Source: Salticus scenicus (taxonomy: Eukaryota; Arthropoda; Arachnida; Araneae; Salticidae). Taken from it: DNA of 64,000 nucleotides. Under the pieces are notes generated by a model. It saw nothing but the letters and a program-made list of their open reading frames with translations, made no database searches and had not been told where the DNA came from. Below, in pieces: positions 23,301-33,879 of this stretch. Location of the stretch: positions 331,905,527 to 331,969,526 of the forward strand of contig OZ005651.1 in NCBI GenBank assembly GCA_963930645.1, read 5' to 3'. Both the position numbers and the translations under genes were made by a program. Position 1 is the stretch's first letter, and every line of letters starts with the position of its first letter.

Positions 23301-23775
23301 TGATAACGGAATTTCATTTATTTATTTATTTATTTTGTATATTTTTCAGCAAACAAAGCATTACTTATTATTTTTGTTGCGGGTAGAATAAGTTCTTCTC
23401 CCACGGTGTGAGCTGAACCCTTCTTTGCGATTAACAAAGATAGCTCATAAGAAACTCTGGTGCTTAGTTTGTTCTGTTTTGAAGATTCTTCCATGGTGGA
23501 TTTAAACATAGAAAAATTTCTTTTCTTTGTTTGAAAGAAATCTAAAAACTTTCTTACACAGTCACATAGGATGTTTAGTTCATAGATGTCTTTGAAGTTT
23601 TGAGTTTCATGCATTCGTTGGATAGCGTTTCGAAACATATCACACACTGAGGCATATGCTCTTCTTCAGAACCAGAAAACACAAACCCGCACTTTAAAAA
23701 ATCAGGGTTATATTTCCGAAAATATGTTTTAGTTTTCCTTATTACTTTTCTACAACTTGGACTGGAGATCAACTT
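20400..23775 (-). pseudogene. hAT transposase pseudogene (ZBED/SCAND3-like)
   Basis: Minus-strand fragments follow the full order of the ZBED5/SCAND3-like hAT transposases. First is a BED finger piece (CGFVFSGSEEEHMPQCVIC, about 23650-23700), then LLIAKKGSAHTVGEELILP, RRIDEMSENVKEAVITFL and LQLDESTDVAGQTNLLAFG with the first catalytic Asp. VGLTTDGA follows, with the second Asp. After the nested insertion come SIHKEAIAIKD, the helical segment of 20991-21386 (LAYLADIFGSLNILNLTLQG) and the C-terminal dimerisation piece (MGFSTTYLCEQAFSTL, about 20520-20570). Several frameshifts, an in-frame stop and a poly(T) tract at about 21533-21554 inactivate it. The enzyme would cut and paste the element. 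Confidence 0.85.
21607..22915. mobile_element. Non-autonomous hAT-like element nested in the hAT transposase
   Basis: Ends CAGGGTTGG and CCAACCCTG. Subterminal repeats of GTTTTTGAC and GACATGTGTC type occur at both sides. Flanks CTACAACG (21599-21606) and C-ACAACG (from 22916) fit an 8-bp duplication with one lost base. Removing the element joins the transposase frame (RTRC to SIHKEA). The 1.3-kb interior is A+T-rich without coding capacity. Confidence 0.8.
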
Positions 23776-23928
23776 ACTAACAAATTATCACTGGTAAAAT
23801 CAGATGTGGAAGTCACTTCATCACTTCATAGCTTTGCCCCCCGTGGCAGAAACACGGCGACAGTGTCGCAGAAACAGAAATGTTCTTGCAGAAAGATTTT
23901 ACTTAAGTCAAATAAATTTTACCATTGC

Positions 23929-23929
<1 letters not shown>

Positions 23930-23964
<35 letters not shown>

Positions 23965-23983
23965 GAGAGAGAGAGAGAGAGAG
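23930..23983. repeat. Poly(A) plus GA microsatellite
   Basis: A long A run (about 23931-23962) is followed by a (GA)n run to about 23982. Confidence 0.9.
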
Positions 23984-23989
23984 GAACTC

Positions 23990-25000
23990 AAATAATGGTT
24001 TATAAACTGTTCTGCAGAACAAACTTTCGTTTCTGCAGATACGATCGCCTCAATCCTGAATAAGGAGAGGAGATAAAGCGCATGTAACTCACTTGGGTTA
24101 GCTTTGATACGGCATGCATTAGCGATTCGTGATTCGATGATATGATTCGGTGTATCGACACTTTTCACTGGTAACCTCATCACATCGGAACTTCATTTTA
24201 GTGTCTCCAAACTTTGTTTTCGTGCCGCGCCTGCCGCTCGTGTCATGTGTATTTATTGTATTGCAAAAAGATGTTTTTTCAAAAGAATGTGGCTTTGTGA
24301 CCATTTTCCGAATTTCATATTTCATGCATAATAAAATAGCTGCATACAGTGATTTTTTTTTTCTAAGTGCGTGATTGCTGCTGCACCGATTTTCAAATTT
24401 ACGCAAGACAAATTGATTGCATTTAGTGATTTTTTTTCTTTAATGTATGCGAAGCGTGCATATGTGCGTGGTAGTAAATACACGTAAATTTTTAAAAGCT
24501 GCATTAACTTTAATGTTTGGTTCAAACTATGCAATACATTTCACAAATATATACAGAAATAAGATTATGGGGAACTTTGTAACGCTGTAGTTATACTCAA
24601 AATAAAAAATGAAGCTTCAAACCTTGCTTCAAAAAATAGAAAATTAAGAAATTAATCTTAAAAATACTTTATTGCTTTTTAGCATTTTATATGTAGTAAA
24701 AGATCTTAGCAATAAATATTAATGGGTATCTTAAGCTTAAGTTATAAAATTGGTAACTTTTCTAATTTTTTTCTTTAATTATTTTAATTGTGATTAAAAT
24801 TCTTAGCTTTAAATTTTGTTGTTTAAATATATCAAGTCGTTAAAAAAATTATTAATTTATTTTACAAAAATACTCTTATCATTAGTTTCGACAGCTTGTT
24901 CATTTCATTTTTAAACATTTGAATTTTTAAAAAATGTTTAGTTTTACTTTCTCTTGCCCATAGGGTTGAAAAAGTATTGTTTTAGGGTCTAATTTTCGAA
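23990..25000. other. Spacer without a recognised gene
   Basis: Part of this may be the 5' end of the hAT element. The phrases GCATACAGTGATTTTTT and GCATTTAGTGATTTTTT recur near 24344 and 24421. The rest is A+T-rich and featureless. Confidence 0.4.
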
Positions 25001-25059
25001 CGTGAGTTTTTGTTATATTTACATGTTCTGGGGTGCCCTGAATACGTAAGTCATGTTTT

Positions 25060-25570
25060 TAGCGAATGGTATGTGTGTGTATTATCAGCATACCTCAAGA
25101 ACAAATAGTAGCAGAAATTCAAACTCGGTATTCTAAATGCCTATTATATAGGGGTGCTACACTAAGCTTTTTGATGAGATGAAGCCAATGGTTCGTGTAC
25201 AGGAACACCCAAGAGAATTCAAATACATTACGTCTATGGGGGAAATTGCAGGTAAGTAGAGTTTAACATCTATAGACTGCACTAAACCAAAAAAAAAAAC
25301 GAATATATATTTTGTGTAATAGAGATAGTCAACTGGGAAATTTTTTTTGTGTATTTTAGAGCCTCATCTCACCCCTGGGGGGGGGGGTCCCCATTCGAGG
25401 GGAGTAAATTTTCATGATGGGTATCTTTCAAAAGAGCTCGCTAATACCTTTAAAACGAATGGTTGAACCATTGATCTGCGATAATTAAAATAAAGTTATA
25501 GATTTTTTTTTTTAAATGTAATATTAAGAATAAATTCAACTTTTTTTTTTTTTTTTTTTTTTTAGATATT
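25060..25570 (+). repeat. Dispersed repeat family, copy 1
   Basis: Shares CCTCAAGAACAAAT (about 25090) and GGGTATCTTTCAAAAGAGCT...TTTAAAACGAATGG (about 25420-25465) with copies at 43560-44740 (plus) and 40290-40380 (minus). A run of G at about 25378-25387 mirrors the C run of the 40.3-kb copy. Origin unknown; probably a decayed long transposon. Confidence 0.5.
25152..25251 (+). CDS. Candidate coding exon, or a transposon exon
   Basis: A 100-nt open stretch containing LFDEMKPMVRVQEHPREF and ending MGEIA at a strong donor (GCAG|GTAAGTAG). The only upstream AG (ATATAG) has a weak pyrimidine tract and an in-frame stop precedes it. Because it lies inside a dispersed repeat it may be part of a transposon. 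No family recognised. Confidence 0.3.
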
Positions 25571-25619
25571 TAGTGTTATACTACTTTTTTAATATGGAAA
25601 CCGTGTGCATTATCATGGA

Positions 25620-26670
25620 AGATAATTTTTAAAATAATAATTTTAATAAATTATTTTTACTGAGTGAATTTGTATAGGAAAATATAGAAGAAAGTCGTGT
25701 GGTGGCTACAGCACATTAGTTATTTATTGTTAATGGATGTGCTTTACTAATATTATTTTACCATTTCCAGGAAAGCTGTTCGGGAATTGAAAAAAATCCC
25801 TCATAGAGATATGGTAAATAATGTATGTTTTAAGCTAAATATTCATCGCTTGTTTTCTGTACATTAATGAAACGGGGAACGGAGGGTTGATGGGGGTGGT
25901 AGTTCCCCCTCACACAGAAGTAATTATCATATAAAACTCTTCATAAGCTTAATTTGAATTGTTTAACATAGGTTTACATAATAGTACTCGTTATCTTACC
26001 TCCTAATCTCCAACCTGTATTTATAGTATTAAATTTCAGAGTAAGAGAAAGTAGTATGAGTGACACACCAAATTATTTTAATTGAAATATTGCAAATTAA
26101 ATAGTTATTTTGAATAAAAATCAAACTAAAGATTTTGTTGATTTTTTTTTTTTTTTTTTGGTAAGCAAAAAGAATTTTATCTAATAGTAGTTATTTTAAA
26201 TAAATACTAATTAAATAGCAAATGCTTTTATTTATTTATTTTTATTTACTTATTCGTATAGATATCAATATAAAATATTACTTTTAATTGATTTCTATTT
26301 ATTTCATTCATCCGTAATCATTATTTTCTATTATAGATTTTATCCATGAAATCTGTTACATTTCCCATTTCCTTAAAAATTAAATATTTCACTTGCCTCA
26401 ATCTTTTTGAAAATATTTCGACTATGTTTTGTCTATACTTGTGTTAGTTAGATCCTGTATTCTGTTTTTCTTTATGTATTTAATTAAATGATGGTATAAA
26501 TATACATTCTGAATTCTTTAATGTCAAATCACATTTTTTAGTTTTCAAATACACATCTTTATGCTATTTGTATATAAAATAAAAAAATAAATCTTGTGTA
26601 TTAGAATGTTATCTTGCATCTTTCTAATAATCTCAAAAACTATAAATGTTTATTTACGATTTTAAACATA
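25620..26670. other. A+T-rich spacer
   Basis: No gene or transposon terminus recognised. Poly(T) runs occur at about 26143-26160, and TTTATTTA-type repeats near 26230. Confidence 0.4.
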
Positions 26671-26679
26671 TAAAGCTAC

Positions 26680-28151
26680 AAATTTAATTTAAATAAACAA
26701 AAAAACCTTACTTTAGCTTTACCGATGTGACACTTTTTGGCGAAGTACTTTCTTATTAGGGGGCCCCCCTCATCGTCATCGTCAATCACTCTATTCTGTG
26801 CGCTTCTGAAGATTTTCTGTAGGTGTTTTAACTTCTTTTCTCCTTTCTCAGGATATGGCGCCAGGTGGCGTCTATACCTGTTGCTGGTTGGTCCAGGTTG
26901 CATGCGTTCGGTTGGGTGATAATTTCAATGGTTTCTCGAAAAAGTGCATAGTTGTGACTGTTATAGTTCGCAATTTTTTCGGTATTTTTAAAATCTATTT
27001 CGATATTTTCATTTGTATATGTTTGTGCTAGCGCAGTGCCGTATTTGCCAAATTTTATATCGTTAGTATGTTCCTTAATTCTTGTGTTAATTTTTCTCTT
27101 AGTCATTCCTACATAGCAACCGTTGTTATTGTTTGGATATTTAAAAGGGATCTTGTAAATGCCGGCAGATTCGAGGGGGGGAATGTTATCTTTATCGTTT
27201 CTGATTATTTGATAGATATTTGGGTTTGGTTTAATTGGAATGTTTACATCTAGTTTGCTTGTGATATTTTGAATTTTCACTGCAGCTCCGCGATCGTAAG
27301 GTATTGCACTAGTGTATTTTTTATTTGGTTTTTGGTAGCTAGGGATATTATCGATTTTCTTTAAACGTTTTTTATAAAGTTTATCTACAAGGTTTTTAGG
27401 GTAGTTTGCTTTTATTGTTAGGTTTCTGATGTAACTGATTTCGTTTTTAAGGTCTTCTGGTTCTGTACATATAAGTACTGCGCGATTAATATAGGATTGA
27501 ATGGCGTTTAATTTATATCTATCGGGGGTTTTACTATTGTAATTAATAATTTCTTTACTGGAGGTAGGTTTTCTGTAGACAGTTGTGTTGATTGTATTGT
27601 TCATTCTTTTGATTTTGACATCGAGGAAATTAATTTCATTGTTTAATTCTATTTCATTAGTGAATTGAATATTTTTATCTAAGCTGTTTAAATCATTTAG
27701 GAGTGCGGTTGTGTTTTGTTGTTCATGGATTATGGCAAAAATATCATCTACATATCTGTTCCAGTATATTATTTTCTGTTTTAATTTTTCTAAAATAGTA
27801 TCCTCTAATTTTCTTAATTTAAACTCTGCTACAATCCCTGATATAGGGGACCCCATCGGGACTCCTTTGACCTGTTGGTATACCTTTTGATTAAATTTGA
27901 AAAAACTTTCTTTTAAAATTAAATTGGTTGTAGACTTTAAAGTTTGGGCTATTAGTGGACTATAATTTCTTTCTATTTCGTTGATAATTGTATTAATAAT
28001 TTCATCGGTGTCAATAGAGGGATATAGGTTAACTATATCAAAACTAATAAATTTGTGATTTGGTTGAATTTCAAAGTTTTTTATTCTTCTGATGAAATCC
28101 TCAGTTGAGTTGAAGCTATATTGTGATGGGGGGAGAATTTTCTTGTAAATA
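26680..28151 (-). pseudogene. Penelope-like element B (RT palm to GIY-YIG), 5' part lost
   Basis: On the minus strand a frame open from about 28151 to 26831 encodes the second half of a PLE protein. It runs from an RT segment with ISFDIVNLYPSI, through VPMGSPISGIVAEFKLRKLE and the catalytic YVDDIFAII, to a linker with YRKPTSSKEIINYNS and a C-terminal GIY-YIG endonuclease (ESAGIYKIPF, then CYVGMTKRKINTRIKEH). The GIY, YVG and downstream Arg/Glu residues look intact, which makes this the best preserved PLE here. Its N-terminal RT half is missing beyond the Tc1-like insertion at 28152. The RT copies the element RNA, and the GIY-YIG domain nicks the target. Confidence 0.85.
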
Positions 28152-28440
28152 CACTCCTTCTCATAATTATAAGGACACTCGTTTTTCTATAGTAACTAAA
28201 CACTGAACACTATTATTTAAACAAATATATTTTTTATTAATTTGAATTTCATTAATAGACTATATTTAAAAAGTTTTATCGTTTTTCTATCTTAAAAAAC
28301 TTTAAATATCGTAAAAAGATGATTTTTCAGGTGTTCACAATTATAAGGACAGCTCGAATTTTAATAATTTTTTTCAGTTTTCTTTAAATTAATATTTTAT
28401 GGGGTCTCTTTTTAGGGTTAAACAGTCAGACATTCTTTCT

Positions 28441-28479
<39 letters not shown>

Positions 28480-29744
28480 TTTTTTTTTTTTTTTTTAATA
28501 TTCAGTTTCAATACCATTTCATATAGCATATATGATATTCTGAATACATTTAAACTATTTAAAATTGCTATCCACTTGCATAAACTTTTCTAATATCATA
28601 AATAAGGTTTTTTCAACTTTTACGCCATGGGAAAGGCAAAATATGGAAGTTTCTTTCTTTAAACTATTCCCTATTGCTCTAAAAGTAGAGCAAAAATGTA
28701 AGTCTTGTTGAAAAAAATATTATTACCCCCCAAAATCTAACACAAATCTGATAATTCCACGTTTAAAATTTGCGGATATTCTCTTGATGTTCATAATAAT
28801 AGAAAAAATTACTAAATTCATTTTGCCTTCAGTAGAAGCAGCTTTCCAGAGCACCATAGATCCACCTTTAAAATGCCCGATTCATATCTGCCTTTAAAAA
28901 ATCTTATCTGTCTTTCGCTATCTTCAGATCGTGCCATTAACTGTTAAAACCATTTGGTTAATCAATAATAAAATGTTTTTCATCCGAAAATGCAAAATTT
29001 TACCATTTAATATTGTCTTTATTCAACTTTAACACAGACGTTCTTTCCCCCATTAAATGCTGATTGATTATTGCAGGTTTTTTATTCATTTTAACATATT
29101 AATTATTTTAAACATGCATAAATGTGGATCCTAACCTTTCGTTAAAAATTACAAGCAAATTCAGCAGCAGTCATTATAAGTAGAACAGTAAGAGGAATTA
29201 TGAGTCTTCGATCTCTGTAAAACAACTCTGATTTTGCATCAGATCTCTCTCCTATCGAACCAGCAGTTCAACGTTTGATCACATTTCCTTCAGCAATTTT
29301 AGATCTTCAAATTTCATTAGAAATTCGGCGGATTGAAATTATCCTTCCACTTAAAAAACACATTTATCATACTTCACGACATGAACGTTCTTTTTTTCGC
29401 GAAATTATCAGTAATGTCCGTCCAAGAAAAATTAAAGGCTTATATATGAATTAATCTAGCCCAGTAGTTAACGAATTCGCATGTCAACTGTAATTTATCC
29501 GCTAGTAAGTTAAATAAAACAAAAAAATCTTGATTGTCCCTATAATTATGAACATCTAAAAACGTGGAAAAAAAAAATATTTTGCATTATTTTTATTAAT
29601 TTTGTTTCATATTAAAAATTTATAGCAGTTGTAGTTTTTAGACTACTAGATACATTAAGTGCACTTAGTATAAACTTGTTCACAATTATTTTTACATTAG
29701 TTATTTCATAATATAAAGTGTCCTTATAAATATGAGAAGGAGTG
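28152..29744. mobile_element. Tc1/mariner-like element, decayed
   Basis: Ends CACTCCTTCTCATAATTATA and the reverse complement at the right (TATAAATATGAGAAGGAGTG) form a repeat of about 28 bp that reaches 'AAGGACACT'. TA duplications lie at 28150-28151 and 29745-29746. The interior has no long frame, only traces near 29160-29450. A (TA)n tract occupies about 28442-28478. It interrupts a PLE. Confidence 0.75.
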
Positions 29745-29746
29745 TA

Positions 29747-29752
29747 TTTGTC

Positions 29753-29788
<36 letters not shown>

Positions 29789-29800
29789 TTTCAAAATATA
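29747..29800. repeat. TA microsatellite and poly(T)
   Basis: A (TA)n run at about 29754-29780 followed by poly(T), joining the Tc1-like element to the truncated end of PLE copy C. Confidence 0.9.
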
Positions 29801-30047
29801 TGACAAATATATAGTGGTGTCAAAAGAGTTATTAGGATTTTTTATAATTTTTATGTCTAGAAAATTTAGATTGTTGTTGGTTTCGTTTTCCATGGTGAAT
29901 TTAATATTGTTGCCTAGGTTGTTAAGGTTGGTTAAAATGTTGTCAGGATTTTCAGAGTTATGGATAATGGCAAAAATGTCATCGACGTACAGTGTCCAGA
30001 GTTTGCATTTGTTAATAATGTTACTGGCGGAATTTTTGAGGTATCGG

Positions 30048-30260
30048 TTGGTTGTAGGATTTAAGGCCGATTGACTCCTGGTGTGTCCTAGGCCTAGAGG
30101 GGGAATGCCCTCCGTGGGGGTCTTTCTAAGGGGTCCTAGCCCGTATTTACGCGAGTTTCGGAGGAAACCACGGAAAACTCCGAACGGCTAGGTCGATGAG
30201 CGCGACCTGGGATCGAACCCGGCACTTCCCATCTACCAGCTTTGAGCGCAGAACCGCTCG
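30048..30260 (-). mobile_element. tRNA-derived SINE, copy 1 (complete, with TSD)
   Basis: It is flanked by a perfect 12-bp duplication TTGAGGTATCGG at 30036-30047 and 30261-30272. Read on the minus strand it has a tRNA-like head with an A-box-like CGAGCGGTTC and a B box (GGTTCGATCCC), then a shared body (TTTTCCGTGGTTT, CTCGCGTAAATACGGG) and a tail ending CTACAA without poly(A). Related copies lie near 36.8, 40.7 and 45.0 kb. Transcription would be by RNA polymerase III, and mobility would need a partner LINE. Confidence 0.85.
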
Positions 30261-30950
30261 TTGAGGTATCGGAGTTTTAATTCGGCGATAATGCCGGAAA
30301 TGGGGGATCCCATAGGGACTCCTTGAGTTTGGCGGTAGATGTTTTGGTTGAAACTAAAATACGATTTGTTTAAAAGGAGGTTGTTGGTCCGGATTAGAGT
30401 TTCACTTGTTTTATTGTCTCCATAAGTGTCAATTATTTTGGCGTTGATTATTTGAGTGATTTCGGGAATATTAATGGAGGGATATAAATCTTTGACGTCA
30501 AAACAAACTAATTTATTGGTGTAATTTAGATTAACATTACGGAGTTTTTTGAGGAACATTTCATTTGAGTTTATTGAGAGGGTGGAGGGAGGAAGAAGCG
30601 ATAGATATTTTTCATGTATTTTTCAAGGGAGTAAGTGGGACCTTCGGATTTATTTACAATAGGACGGAGCGAGGGAGGGTTTTTGTGGTCTTTGTATTTA
30701 ACAAAAAGTCGAGGGATAGAAGATGCATGATTATTAAAAATTGGTTGGTTGTTGTCGGGCCATTGGCTAGTTTTTATGAGATCTTTGGTTTTACCTATGA
30801 GTTTATTCAAAGGGGACAGGGGGATTTTTATGGCTTTTAGTTTTTCAATGGTGTCTTGCATCATATTATTGTAATGGGTTCGGTTCATAATAGTTATTAG
30901 ATTGGTTTTATCCGACATGTGAGATCGCGATTGTTTTTAAGGTTTTTAAG

Positions 30951-32413
30951 TAAAGGGCAAAATTAACGGTCGCCACTGGCCACATGGCGACTAAATAAAA
31001 AAGATGGCGATTAAAAATTATGCATCGATCGCCACTTTTTGTGATCATTAAAAGTTCTAAAAATCGAGCGACGATAGGTAATCGAAGTCTTGTGATTTCC
31101 AATCTTTTTCCATCCAAGGCATAAATGTCAATGTTCATTTTAAACTTGTTTTATTATATTCTACAACCTATAAAGAAGTAGAATTGTTTCATATATCTCA
31201 CTCATAAAATTTTTTGGACCCCCCCCCCCCTAGCGATCCGTGGTCACACAGCTTATAGAAAGTTTTATAATTTCTAATCATTTCCCATTTGCCGCAAAAA
31301 TATAAATATCTATTTTAAACTTGCTTTATTAGATTCTAGAATCTGTAAAGAAGTAGAATTATTTAATATCTCTTACTCATAATTCTTGTAATCACAACCC
31401 CCCCCCTCCTCCAAAGGTTGGCAATCACATGCTCCACTGAAGCATTGTGATTTACAATCTTTCTTCATCCATAACATAAATGTAAATATTCATTTTAAAC
31501 TTTCTTGATTAGATTCTAGAACGTATAAAGAAGTATATAAATGTATCCCCCCCCCACACACACATGTGCACTCCATTTCAACTAGCAGTTAATGATCAAA
31601 TGCCCTGCAAAGCACAATCTTTTTCCATTATTATCTCCATAGTATTTAGTCCATATTTAACCCATTTAAGATATTTGACAAATATGTGTATTAAAATTTG
31701 GTTTGGCCTAAATGTGTATTTTTCAAAAAGTTTTGTATTTGCTTTCTTTTGAATAGAAATCTTCCCTTTCCCTTCCCATTTTAAAGTAGAAATCTCTCTA
31801 TTTTTAAAGCTACAAATTTGGCAGCTAAATAAATTTTTAATGAAGCAGCAAAGTTTCCATATCTATGCTTTTTAAAAGGAAATATTTTAACTCTATTGAA
31901 ATAAAATCATTTAAAAAAGTGTGTCTTTAGAAATAAGAAAAAATAATAAAACTGCTAACTGTATTTACACATGACCATGTAAATGGTTATAAGGATGATG
32001 AATCAGCTGATTCATTTACTAGAAAATATGAATGTGAACTGTGAATGATAACAGCTTATTTCACTTAAATAAATTGAAAAAAAGGTACTACTGAATTATC
32101 TGAAAGATAAAAACTTTTGCTGTTATTATTACAGCCCTAAGTAGATTTTAATTTAGGATGTGCAATTTAGGATTTTTAAAAAGAGCGTAATTACAAATTA
32201 CAATTTCAGTGTCCATGTGTTAATTTTATTATTATATGTATTTCTTATTTTTCTTGCGATGATTATACCACAAAATGGTGACAATGCTTTTTGCAGTCTG
32301 AAAGAAATAGTCTTATCATGTGAAAAGTGGCCACTAACTTAAAAAAGTGGCTACTAATGAAACTGACAGTACCGGCCACTGGCCACTAATGAATTTTTCC
32401 AATTTTCCCTTTA
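30951..32413. mobile_element. hAT-like non-autonomous element inside PLE C
   Basis: Perfect 8-bp duplications TTTTTAAG lie at 30943-30950 and 32414-32421. Ends TAAAGGGCAAAATT and AATTTTCCCTTTA are inverted, followed inside by GGCCACTGGCCAC-type motifs at both sides. The 1.46-kb interior holds a triplicated unit (31080-31600) but no transposase. Confidence 0.8.
31080..31600. repeat. Three tandem units of about 190 bp
   Basis: Each unit contains 'ttgtgatttccaatctttttc', then 'ataaatgt.aat.ttcattttaaact', then 'tagattctagaa..tataaagaagta', and ends in a run of C (about 31219, 31400, 31545). Units begin near 31088, 31265 and 31437. Confidence 0.75.
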
Positions 32414-32613
32414 TTTTTAAGGCATTTGATATCTTCAGAAGCAGCGTAAATTTTATTTAGTTTAGATAGAGTTTTTATAGCAGTGTTACGGATGATTTGT
32501 TGCTTAAGAGGGGGAATGTGGTCAATTGTGGTTTCTAGGTGAGCAATGGAGTCTTTTAAATTAGGTTTGTCGTTTAGGATATATTTTGAGCCTAGTTTTA
32601 AGAGAGAGCCTTG

Positions 32614-32733
32614 ATGCGAATTGGGTTTAAATGTCGAAAGATTATTGTATGGATAAGTACCCTCCCCCCCCCCCCCCCAACTACTTATCCGTACAATAAT
32701 CTTTCGGCATTTAAACCCAATTTGCATCAACGA
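32614..32733. repeat. Head-to-head PLE 5' ends (inverted repeat around a C run)
   Basis: The left arm 32617-32664 and right arm 32683-32731 are inverted copies of the same coding start (TYPYNNLS.FKPN.HQ), separated by a C run. The left arm belongs to PLE copy C; the right arm is a stub followed at once by the tandem terminal repeats. Confidence 0.75.
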
Positions 32734-33230
32734 TGTAAACAACAAAGTTTCCTCGTGAAGAACGACGTTGTAAAAGTACTTAGCTCTGAAGATCGACACG
32801 TAGATGTCTGAAATTAATTGCTAGTATGAAAAAAGGATTTTGTAAGGTATTGAACGACGTAAACAACGAAGTTTCCTCGTGAAGAACGACATTGTAAAAG
32901 TACTTAGCTCTGAAGATGGACACGTAGATGTCTGAAATTAATTGCTAGTATGAAAAAAGGATTTTGTAAGGTATTGAACGACATAAACAATGAAGTTTCC
33001 TTGTGAAGAACGACGTTGTAAAAGTACTTAGCTCTGAAGATGGACACGTAGATGTCTGAAATTAATTGCTAGTATGAAAAAAGGATTTTGTAAGGTACTG
33101 ACGTGACGACATAAACAACGAAGTTTCCTCGTGAAGAACGACGTTGTAAAAGTACTTAGCTCTGAAGATGGACACGTAGATGTCTGAAATTAATTGCTAG
33201 TCTGAAAAAAGAATTTTGTAAGGTATTGAA
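32731..33230 (+). repeat. Four tandem PLE terminal repeats with hammerhead-like cores
   Basis: Units begin with CGAYRTAAACAACRAAG at 32731, 32855, 32979 and 33107, with lengths 124, 124, 128 and about 124 bp. They differ at only a few bases. Each carries CTGAAGA, a short stem (GGACA...TGTCT) and GAAA, for example 32910-32936, resembling the conserved core of a hammerhead ribozyme. A fifth unit follows the PLE coding piece at 33714. Tandem, partly inverted terminal repeats are characteristic of PLEs. Confidence 0.8.
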
Positions 33231-33239
33231 AGTTTGGTA

Positions 33240-33713
33240 TAGTCAAATAATCCTTTTCTTTAAAACCAATAAAACCCAATAAAAACATTTTCCAACACAT
33301 CCGTAATGAAAAAGACATCATTCAACAAAACTCTACCGCTGGCATTTATAAAATCAAATTTGAACACACCAACGGAAATAAAGCCTGTTACATCAGGATG
33401 ACAAAACGTAAGATTTCTGAACGCGAAAAAGAACACTGCGCCGATCTAAAATTTGGAAAATCATCTACAGCTTTCTCCACCACCCACAACAATAACCCTA
33501 TAAACATTAACTCTATTAATATTAACAAAATCGCCCCTTACAATAACCATAATTATGCACTAAAACGGGAGGCCCTTGAAATAATAACCAATAACCACGC
33601 TGTGAACGACTGAGAGCACTACCTCATTCCTCCAGTCCGGCAACAATTCCCACAAGAAACTATCTCAAATAAAAAACGAAGTGAAGTGAAACAACAACAT
33701 CAAGATTCCCCAA
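33240..33713 (+). pseudogene. Penelope-like element D, GIY-YIG end only
   Basis: After a leader shared with the unit at 33837 (AAGTTTGGTATAGTCAAATA), the plus strand gives KDIIQQNSTAGIYKIKFEH and CYIRMTKRKISEREKEHCAD, then NNHNYALKREALEIITNNH and a stop at 33611. Compared with copy B, the second motif has Arg in place of the conserved Gly (YIR for YVG). The RT domain is absent. The piece sits between terminal repeats on both sides, as in a 5'-truncated PLE with flanking repeats. Confidence 0.8.
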
Positions 33714-33870
33714 CGACGTAAACAACGAAGTTTCTTCGTGAAGAACAACGTTCTAAAAGTACTTAGCTCTAAAGATGGACACGTAGATGTCTGAAATTAA
33801 TTGCTAGTATGAAAAAAGGATTTCGTAAGGTATTGAAAGTTTGGTATAGTCAAATAATCCTTTTCTTTAA
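33714..33870 (+). repeat. Fifth PLE terminal repeat
   Basis: Same unit as 32731-33230, with CTAAAGA in place of CTGAAGA. It is followed by AAGTTTGGTATAGTCAAATA, which also follows the fourth unit at about 33228. Confidence 0.8.
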
Positions 33871-33879
33871 AATAAATTT

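Larger units (their letters stand above)
20095..23820 (-). mobile_element. hAT transposon with ZBED-type transposase
   Basis: It starts with CAGCGGTTCCCAACCTTTTT, a typical terminus of this hAT group, next to GAATAAGG. The transposase gene on the minus strand fills the element. I could not find the matching right terminus, so the right boundary is approximate. The element is split by a younger element at 21607-22915. Confidence 0.7.
29805..32665 (-). pseudogene. Penelope-like element C, with two insertions
   Basis: Read on the minus strand from 32665, the N-terminal part contains TFKPNSHQGSLLKLGSKYIL and LKQQIIRNTAIKTLSKLNKI (about 32420-32640). After the hAT-like element at 30951-32413 it continues with DKTNLITIMNRTHYNNMM, then PRLFVKYKDHKNPPSLRPIV (RT fingers), LVCFDVKDLYPSINI (palm A) and QGVPMGSPISGIIAELKLR. 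A SINE (30048-30260) splits the frame. Beyond it come LWTLYVDDIFAII (active site) and NNLNFLDIKI, ending in a microsatellite near 29805 before the GIY-YIG domain. It is a diverged relative of copy B, not its missing half. Confidence 0.8.

Noticed and set aside
24058..24065. GAATAAGG, identical to the flank of the hAT left end at 20087-20094
   Set aside because: The sequence before it (CTCAATCCT) is not the inverse of CAGCGGTTCCCAACC, and what follows does not continue the tandem array. Probably chance.
26676..26919. Overlapping small frames on both strands downstream of PLE B
   Set aside because: They lie in the element's 3' end; the Asp-rich run comes from a short GAC/GAT repeat.
28399..28593. 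Plus-strand frame in the Tc1-like element
   Set aside because: Driven by a (TA)n tract and poly(T); no transposase motif.
29612..29893. Short frame with a Tyr-Ile repeat next to PLE C
   Set aside because: The repeat is translation of a TA microsatellite; only the first residues belong to the PLE.
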